From Planococcus sp. MER TA 32b (GTDB taxonomy: Bacteria > Bacillota > Bacilli > Bacillales_A > Planococcaceae): a DNA stretch of 64,000 nt. Under the pieces are notes generated by a model. It saw nothing but the letters and a program-made list of their open reading frames with translations, was not told where the DNA came from and did not search any database. Each line of letters begins with the position of its first letter. Within the stretch, counting starts at the first letter, position 1. Below are positions 58,910-64,000 of this stretch, in pieces. The stretch lies in assembly GCA_023715185.1 (NCBI GenBank), contig JAMCAN010000004.1, forward strand, positions 62,001 to 126,000, read 5' to 3'. A program made the translations under genes and the position numbers.

Positions 58910-60691
58910 ATGTCAGAATCAAAAACATTGATCAAAGGCGGAAGTTTCCTAATTGAAGACGCGGATCTTTCACGCGTATTTACACCGGAGGATTTCACAG
59001 AAGAACATAAGATGATCGCCAAGTCCACGGAAGATTACGTAAACACTGATGTAATGCCTGTGGTTGAAAATCTTGAAAACCATGAATTCGAACATTCCGT
59101 ACGCTTATTGAAAAAAGCTGGAGACCTTGGTCTTTTGGGAGCTGACGTTCCTGAACAATATGGCGGGCTGGGTCTGGATAAGATCGCTTCAGCTTTGATT
59201 GCTGAGAAAATGTCCAAAGCGGGTGGTTTCTCGATCACTCACGGCGCCCATGTTGGTATCGGTTCATTGCCGATCGTACTTTTCGGCAACGAAGAGCAAA
59301 AACAGCAATACTTGCCGAAATTGGCGACTGGCGAAATGATCGCTGCATACGCATTGACTGAGCCAAGTTCCGGGTCGGATGCACTTGGAGCTAAAACGAC
59401 TGCCAAGCTGAACGAAGCAGGCACACATTACGTATTGAACGGCGAAAAACAATGGATCACAAACGCTGGATTTGCGGATGTGTTCGTAGTTTACGCGAAA
59501 ATCGACGGGGAGCAGTTCTCTGCTTTCATCGTTGAGCGCGAATTCTCTGGCGTTTCTGTAGGACCGGAAGAGAAGAAAATGGGGATTAAATCATCTTCAA
59601 CTCGCACATTGATCCTTGAAGATGCGGAAGTTCCTGTTGAAAACCTGTTGGGTGAAGCTGGCCGTGGACACATCATCGCCTTCAACATCCTGAACATCGG
59701 CCGCTACAAATTGGGAGTAGGCACTATCGGAGCTTCTAAACGTGCGATGGAAATCACGATTCCATACACAAACCAGCGCCAGCAATTTAAAACACCTATT
59801 TCATCATTCAACCTGACTCGTGAAAAACTTGCGACGATGGCTTCACAATTATACGCACTTGAAAGCTCGGTCTACCGCACAGTTGGTTTGTTCGAGGACC
59901 GCATGAGCGGCTTCACGGACGAAGAGCACGCGAACGGTAAATTGGTTGCGGATTCAATCGCAGAATTTGCGGTTGAATGTTCAATGAATAAATTCTTCGG
60001 TACGGAAACGCTGGACTTTATCGTTGATGAAGGCGTTCAATTGCACGGTGGATATGGCTTCATGCAAGAATATGAAATCGAGCGCATCTACCGTGACTCA
60101 CGCATCAACCGTATTTTCGAAGGCACGAACGAAATCAACCGTTTGCTGGTTCCGGGTACATTGCTGCGTAAAGCAATGAAAGGCGAATTGCCGTTATTGC
60201 AGCACGCTCAAAAACTTCAGGAAGAGTTATTGATGATGATGCCGGAAGAAGTCGGCACTGAAGCATTGGCTCAGGAAAAATACCTGGTAGGCAACGCGAA
60301 GAAAATCGCGATCCTTGCAGCTGGCCTTGCTGCTCAAACTTACGGCACGAAATTGGAACAGGAGCAGGAAGTTCTTGTGAACATCGCTGATATCGTCAGC
60401 AATGTATTCGCGATGGAATCTGCTGTTCTGCGTACTGAAAAAGCGATCGCTGCTTCAGGTGAAGAAAAAGCGAAGCAGAAACTTCTTTATACGCAAATCT
60501 ATTGCCAGGAAGCATTCGATAAGATCGAAAAAGATGCGAAGGAAACTTTGATCGCTTCAATTGATGGCGACAACCAGCGCATGATGCTTTCAGCATTGCG
60601 CAAATTGACTCGCTCAACTCCTTACAATGTCATCGCTAAAAAACGCGAAGCTGCTGTTAAGTTGATCGATGTTGAAAAATATGTAGTTTAA
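58910..60691 (+). CDS. fadE: Acyl-CoA dehydrogenase FadE
   Basis: FadE performs the first, FAD-dependent oxidation step of beta-oxidation. The 593-residue protein has the usual acyl-CoA dehydrogenase core (YALTEPSSGSDALGAKTTA, NGEKQWITNAGFAD, QLHGGYGFMQEYEIERIYRDSRINRIFEGTNEINR) plus a C-terminal helical extension of about 170 residues, typical of the long YusJ/FadE class. The ATG follows TAGGAGGAATATAAA. Synteny with fadN and fadA supports the symbol. Confidence 0.95.
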   Translation: MSESKTLIKGGSFLIEDADLSRVFTPEDFTEEHKMIAKSTEDYVNTDVMPVVENLENHEFEHSVRLLKKAGDLGLLGADVPEQYGGLGLDKIASALIAEKMSKAGGFSITHGAHVGIGSLPIVLFGNEEQKQQYLPKLATGEMIAAYALTEPSSGSDALGAKTTAKLNEAGTHYVLNGEKQWITNAGFADVFVVYAKIDGEQFSAFIVEREFSGVSVGPEEKKMGIKSSSTRTLILEDAEVPVENLLGEAGRGHIIAFNILNIGRYKLGVGTIGASKRAMEITIPYTNQRQQFKTPISSFNLTREKLATMASQLYALESSVYRTVGLFEDRMSGFTDEEHANGKLVADSIAEFAVECSMNKFFGTETLDFIVDEGVQLHGGYGFMQEYEIERIYRDSRINRIFEGTNEINRLLVPGTLLRKAMKGELPLLQHAQKLQEELLMMMPEEVGTEALAQEKYLVGNAKKIAILAAGLAAQTYGTKLEQEQEVLVNIADIVSNVFAMESAVLRTEKAIAASGEEKAKQKLLYTQIYCQEAFDKIEKDAKETLIASIDGDNQRMMLSALRKLTRSTPYNVIAKKREAAVKLIDVEKYVV

Positions 60692-60702
60692 TGGATTTTT
60701 TG

Positions 60703-60734
60703 AAGGGCCGCCATCTTTTTGGCGGCTCTTTTTT
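60703..60734 (+). terminator. Terminator of the fad operon
   Basis: AGGGCCGCC pairs with GGCGGCTCT around a T-rich loop and is followed by a T run. Confidence 0.82.
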
Positions 60735-60789
60735 ATTCGCCCGCATTAAATACCTTTGCTAGAATAGTAAGTAGAAGGAGGTTTTAAAT

Positions 60790-61143
60790 ATGTTGGATTT
60801 TTATTGGTATCCGAAATGCAGTACTTGCCAAAAAGCGAAAAAGTGGCTGACAGCAAACGGGGTGGATTTCAAGGAAATACATATCGTCGATAACCCGCCG
60901 GCAAAAGATGAGCTGAAGAAAATGGTTGAGGGCAGCGGGATCGAATTGAAGAAGTTTTTCAATACGAGCGGCCAGCAGTACCGCGAGTTGCAGTTGAAGG
61001 ATAAGCTCCCTGATATGTCCGAAGATGAAAAGCTGGAGCTGCTCGCGTCAAACGGCATGCTGATCAAGCGTCCGCTTGCATGGGATGGTTCAAACGCGAC
61101 AATTGGATTCAAGGAAGAGACTTATAAAAATACCTGGTCTTAA
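60790..61143 (+). CDS. ArsC/Spx-family protein, YusI-like
   Basis: The 117-residue thioredoxin-fold protein has the redox motif CSTC (Cys10, Cys13) in YWYPKCSTCQKAKKWL and the family segment LIKRPLAWDGSNATIGF. It matches the arsenate-reductase-like Spx/MgsR superfamily, but the usual arsenate reductase context is missing. B. subtilis yusI has the same position after fadE. Whether it acts as an enzyme or regulator is unknown. The ATG follows AAGGAGG. Confidence 0.9.
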   Translation: MLDFYWYPKCSTCQKAKKWLTANGVDFKEIHIVDNPPAKDELKKMVEGSGIELKKFFNTSGQQYRELQLKDKLPDMSEDEKLELLASNGMLIKRPLAWDGSNATIGFKEETYKNTWS

Positions 61144-61221
61144 GGGATATGCAATCTTGTAATTGAGTGGTTAATATGTCAAACTGAAGTTGAAGCTACT
61201 ACATATTTTGGAGGCGTTTGG

Positions 61222-61602
61222 ATGAGCACACCACAAGAACTTCGTTATTCAAAAGAACATGAATGGGTCAAACTTGAAGATGGTAAAGCACGCATCGGAA
61301 TCACTCATTTCGCGCAGGCTGAACTTGGAGACATCGTTTTTGTCGAATTGCCTCAGGTCGGTGACGAACTTAAGAAAAACGAACCATTCGGCAGCGTCGA
61401 GTCTGTTAAAACGGTATCTGAATTATATGCGCCAATCAGCGGGAAAGTGGTTGAAGTGAACTCTGAGCTGGAAGACAGCCCGGAATTTGTCAACGAATCT
61501 CCGTATGAGCAGGCTTGGATGGTTGTCATTGAAGCTCCTTCTGAAGATGAAATGAGCGATTTAATGGATGCTGATCAATACAAAGAAATGACTAATGAGT
61601 AA
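61222..61602 (+). CDS. gcvH: Glycine cleavage system H protein
   Basis: GcvH carries the lipoyl group in glycine cleavage and, in Bacillus, is also the entry point for lipoyl transfer to other complexes. The 126-residue protein has the lipoylated lysine at position 63 in [12 protein letters not shown], the [16 protein letters not shown] strand and the [15 protein letters not shown] start. The ATG follows TTGGAGGCG. It lies apart from gcvT and gcvPAB, as yusH does in B. subtilis. Confidence 0.96.
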   Translation: MSTPQELRYSKEHEWVKLEDGKARIGITHFAQAELGDIVFVELPQVGDELKKNEPFGSVESVKTVSELYAPISGKVVEVNSELEDSPEFVNESPYEQAWMVVIEAPSEDEMSDLMDADQYKEMTNE

Positions 61603-61610
61603 GAATCACT

Positions 61611-61636
61611 AAGCGCCTTTTTACGGCGCTTTTTTT
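61611..61636 (+). terminator. Terminator of gcvH
   Basis: AAGCGCC pairs with GGCGCTT around TTTTTAC and is followed by Ts. Confidence 0.87.
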
Positions 61637-61758
61637 AATAAGCGTTGATTTTAAGGGAATCGCAATGCCGAGCATATCAATTGATTAGCGTGTTAGGGGT
61701 ATATAAACTAAATAAGTAACAACATGCTCTCTATTCCAATTAATCAGCGGGGTGTTGG

Positions 61759-62100
61759 ATGATGGACAAAGTGATTGTGGTGGAAGGGATATCGGATAAA
61801 AACAGAATCGCGCCGCTCATTGCGGAATCCGTGACGATTCTTTGCACAAATGGTACAGTGAGTGCCACGAGGCTTGAAGAATTGCTGCTGCCATTTGAAG
61901 GGCAGGATATCATTATTTTGGTTGATGCAGATAAATCCGGCGAAAAGCTCAGAAAACTGGTCAAGCGTGAATTTCCGGAAGCCCGGCATTTCTATATCGA
62001 CCGGAGCTACAAGGAAGTGGCGACAACCCCTTTGCGTATTCTGACCGATGTTCTTATAGCAGCAAACGTCCGAGTCAATAACTTATTAGCCGAAGGATGA
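61759..62100 (+). CDS. Toprim domain protein, YusF-like
   Basis: The 113-residue protein is a single Toprim domain: the catalytic glutamate lies in VIVVEGISDKN and the DxD motif in IIILVDADKSGEKLRK. Such small proteins are related to RNase M5 and primase domains; a nucleic-acid role is likely but unproven. Two adjacent ATGs exist (61759 and 61762) with GGGGTG upstream. It precedes the YusE-like gene by six bases, as in B. subtilis. Confidence 0.88.
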   Translation: MMDKVIVVEGISDKNRIAPLIAESVTILCTNGTVSATRLEELLLPFEGQDIIILVDADKSGEKLRKLVKREFPEARHFYIDRSYKEVATTPLRILTDVLIAANVRVNNLLAEG

Positions 62101-62106
62101 AGAACC

Positions 62107-62418
62107 ATGGAAGAATGGAACCATAAAGAGTGGAGCAAAGCCAAAAACACCAATAAGGTGGCGGCTTATTATTTATACACGCCTATGTGTGGGACATGCC
62201 AATTGGCATCAAAAATGCTGGAAGTCGTAGTTGCGGCGATGCCGGAATTGCCCATCGGCAAAGCCAACCTGAATTATGTGCAGGAGATCGCTTCTTTATA
62301 TGAAGTGGAAAGTGTTCCGTGCCTGTTGATAACAGAAAACGGCAAACTGAAAGAAAAGGTGTATGCCTTTCATTCTGTCCCATATATTTATGGAAAGTTA
62401 AAAAATGTTGACGTTTAA
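62107..62418 (+). CDS. Thioredoxin-like protein, YusE-like
   Basis: The 103-residue thioredoxin-fold protein has the active site CGTC in YYLYTPMCGTCQLASKML and the cis-proline in VESVPCLLITENG. It is the third thioredoxin-like gene in the region and has no signal peptide. The ribosome site GAAGGATGAAG overlaps the end of the Toprim gene, so both are co-translated. Confidence 0.9.
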   Translation: MEEWNHKEWSKAKNTNKVAAYYLYTPMCGTCQLASKMLEVVVAAMPELPIGKANLNYVQEIASLYEVESVPCLLITENGKLKEKVYAFHSVPYIYGKLKNVDV

Positions 62419-62467
62419 AACAAGCCGTGATAAATTAATATCCTGAACATTAAACTTAATAACGTAA

Positions 62468-62637
62468 CTCTTATAAAGAGTGGTGGAGGGAAGTGCCCTG
62501 TGAAGCCCGGCAACCGTCATGAAAATGAAATGGTGCCAAGTCACGCAAAGCGAAAGCTTTGGAAGATGAGAGAACGGTTGACGTATATATTTTTGCGTGT
62601 GCCCTTCTGCTCATTTCTGAGCAGGAGGGTTTTTTTA
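62468..62637 (+). promoter_or_regulatory. SAM-I riboswitch (S-box) with terminator, leader of metNP
   Basis: The aptamer (62468-62572) has P1 CTCTTAT/ATGAGAG and the conserved stretches GTGGAGGGAAGTGCCCTGTGA, CCCGGCAACC, GGTGCCAAG and TGGAAGATGAGAG. The terminator CCCTTCTGCTCA/TGAGCAGGAGGG with eight Ts occupies 62602-62637. The 3' strand of P1 (AAGATGAG) can instead pair with CTCATTT of the terminator (62610-62616), the expected antiterminator. High SAM should therefore stop metN transcription. Confidence 0.95.
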
Positions 62638-62660
62638 TTTTGAAGTAGGAGAGTGTATCA

Positions 62661-63686
62661 ATGATTGAGTTGAAGCAATTGACGAAGACATTCGATGTCG
62701 GCAAAACCGCATTGACAGCTGTGGATAATGTAAATCTGACGATAGCTGACGGAGAAATCTTCGGCATCATCGGTTACAGCGGCGCCGGCAAAAGTACGCT
62801 GATCCGGATTCTGAACGGTTTGGAGAAACCGACTTCAGGGACCGTTGATATCAATGGCCAAAAGATTACGGATATAAAAGGGGCGGAACTGCGTAAAGCT
62901 CGCCAAAAAGTGAGTATGATTTTTCAGCACTTCAATCTTTTATGGTCCCGGACAGTTCAGGAGAATATTGAATTCCCGCTTGAAATTGCTGGTGTGCCAA
63001 AAGCCAAAAGAGTGGAAAAAGTAAAGGAGCTGGTTGAATTGGTGGGATTGGCTGGGCGCGAAAATGCCTATCCTTCACAATTGTCCGGTGGACAGAAGCA
63101 GCGTGTCGGCATAGCCCGCGCACTTGCAAACGATCCGGAAGTCCTGCTTTGTGACGAAGCCACTTCAGCGCTAGATCCCGAAACCACGGACGCTATTTTG
63201 GATTTGCTGGTCGATATCAACAAACGCCTTGGTTTGACCATCGTCCTGATTACACACGAGATGCACGTCATCCGGAAAATTTGCCACCGTGTGGCAGTAA
63301 TGGAGGGCGGCAAAGTTGTGGAACTTGGGGATGTCCTTGAGATTTTCCAAACTCCGAAGCAGGAAATCACCAAACGCTTCGTTGCCCAAGTCACTGAGTC
63401 AGAGGATTCAAGCGAAACCATTAAGCATCTTCGAGAATTGTATCCAACGGGAGAACTTGTAAAGCTGATATTCGTCGGCGAACAGGCGGAACAGCCGATT
63501 CTGACTGGGCTGATCCGGAAGTATCCAGTGGAGGTAAATATCGTCCAGGGGAAAGTGTCCCATACACAGCGCGGAGCATATGGAACTTTGATCCTGCAGC
63601 TGAAGGGCGCGGATGCTGAAATCCGCAAGGCGCTCGAGTTTCTCGATCAGGAAAACGTACAGGCGGAGGTGATGGCAAATGATTGA
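62661..63686 (+). CDS. metN: Methionine ABC transporter ATP-binding protein
   Basis: MetN energises the methionine importer. The 341-residue ATPase has Walker A GYSGAGKST at residues 38-46, signature LSGGQKQRVGIARAL, Walker B VLLCDEATSALDP and a C-terminal NIL domain (about 260-341) that senses methionine in related transporters. The ATG follows TAGGAGAG. Its expression is under the S-box upstream, and it overlaps metP by eight bases. Confidence 0.96.
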   Translation: MIELKQLTKTFDVGKTALTAVDNVNLTIADGEIFGIIGYSGAGKSTLIRILNGLEKPTSGTVDINGQKITDIKGAELRKARQKVSMIFQHFNLLWSRTVQENIEFPLEIAGVPKAKRVEKVKELVELVGLAGRENAYPSQLSGGQKQRVGIARALANDPEVLLCDEATSALDPETTDAILDLLVDINKRLGLTIVLITHEMHVIRKICHRVAVMEGGKVVELGDVLEIFQTPKQEITKRFVAQVTESEDSSETIKHLRELYPTGELVKLIFVGEQAEQPILTGLIRKYPVEVNIVQGKVSHTQRGAYGTLILQLKGADAEIRKALEFLDQENVQAEVMAND

Positions 63687-64000
63687 GTCATTATTTCCGA
63701 ATGTCGACTGGGATAAGATGTGGGAAGCAACATACGAAACCATCTATATGACAGCGATGTCGACGCTTTTCACGTTCATCATCGGCCTGGTCCTCGGCAT
63801 CATCTTATTCTTGACTGCGCCGAAGCAATTATGGGCCAATAAAATCGTAAACTGGCTTACTGGAGTATTTGTGAATGTTTTCCGTTCCATACCGTTTATC
63901 ATTTTGATCATCCTGCTGATTCCTTTCACAAGCTTCCTGATCGGAACCATACGGGGACCGAACGCCGCCTTGCCGGCGTTGATCATCGGTGCAGCTCCAT
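63679..64000 (+). CDS. metP: Methionine ABC transporter permease, 3' end missing
   Basis: The frame from ATG 63679 stays open to the window end, giving 107 residues of a MetI/MetP-type permease. The first membrane segment is TAMSTLFTFIIGLVLGIILFLTA, followed by VNVFRSIPFIILIILLIPFTSFLIGTIRGP, which is characteristic of the family. It overlaps metN by eight bases, with GGAGGTG upstream. The lipoprotein gene metQ is expected after it, outside the window. Confidence 0.93.
   Translation, partial: MIESLFPNVDWDKMWEATYETIYMTAMSTLFTFIIGLVLGIILFLTAPKQLWANKIVNWLTGVFVNVFRSIPFIILIILLIPFTSFLIGTIRGPNAALPALIIGAAP

Noticed and set aside
61222-61602. Glycine riboswitch before gcvH
   Set aside because: The 78-base interval upstream is too short and has no glycine aptamer pattern.

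Overview
The window is a stretch of chromosome from a low-to-moderate GC Gram-positive bacterium of the order Bacillales. ComK, CggR, Crh, HprK, WhiA, GlmR, HisZ with short-form HisG, and long runs of gene order shared with Bacillus subtilis all point there. The dispersed intergenic repeats resemble ones I remember from Planococcus and relatives, so a Planococcaceae member is my best guess. That family-level assignment is inference.

Layout. 1-6010: a truncated acyl-CoA synthetase, an S9 peptidase, a convergent enoyl-CoA hydratase and an ABC1/UbiB-type kinase. 6179-7510: a competence neighbourhood (YhjD-like gene, comK, YhzC-like IDEAL-domain gene). 7652-33588: uvrBA, a YvlB-like gene, two minus-strand accessory genes, hprK-lgt-yvoD-ppaX-yvoF, the complete hisZGDBHAFIE operon, a TPR gene, trxB, and yvcI-rapZ-glmR-whiA-crh. 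33631-34485: clpP under a CtsR operator, and a tRNA-Arg(CCG). 34654-42322: a glutaredoxin-like gene, then cggR-gapA-pgk-tpiA-gpmI-eno and secG, the lower half of glycolysis under a CggR operator. 42881-46926: a YvaK-type esterase, rnr, smpB and the tmRNA gene. 47073-54737: an accessory segment with a RibD-C/DHFR-like protein, aldo/keto reductase, alpha/beta hydrolase, BCCT osmolyte transporter, YpcP-type exonuclease, C39-like cysteine peptidase, STAS protein and thioredoxin-like protein. 55011-64000: the fadN-fadA-fadE beta-oxidation operon under a FadR operator, yusI, gcvH, yusF and yusE homologues, and a SAM-I riboswitch controlling metN-metP (metP runs off the window).

Regulation can be read directly in several places: LexA-type boxes at uvrB and the yhjD-like gene, CtsR at clpP, CggR at cggR, FadR at fadN, the S-box leader at metN, and many strong intrinsic terminators, several of them bidirectional between convergent genes.

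Most of the window is conserved housekeeping sequence, and I found no clearly new protein system. The least explained material is a set of modular intergenic repeats in five blocks (about 19.2-19.8, 29.1-29.9, 42.5-42.8, 52.8-53.2 and 58.6-58.9 kb). They carry imperfect terminal inverted repeats, occur in fixed module combinations, and contain hairpins whose arms differ in sequence between copies but stay complementary. One block splits fadA from fadE inside an operon. Another sits directly upstream of the esterase gene and leaves its reading frame open.
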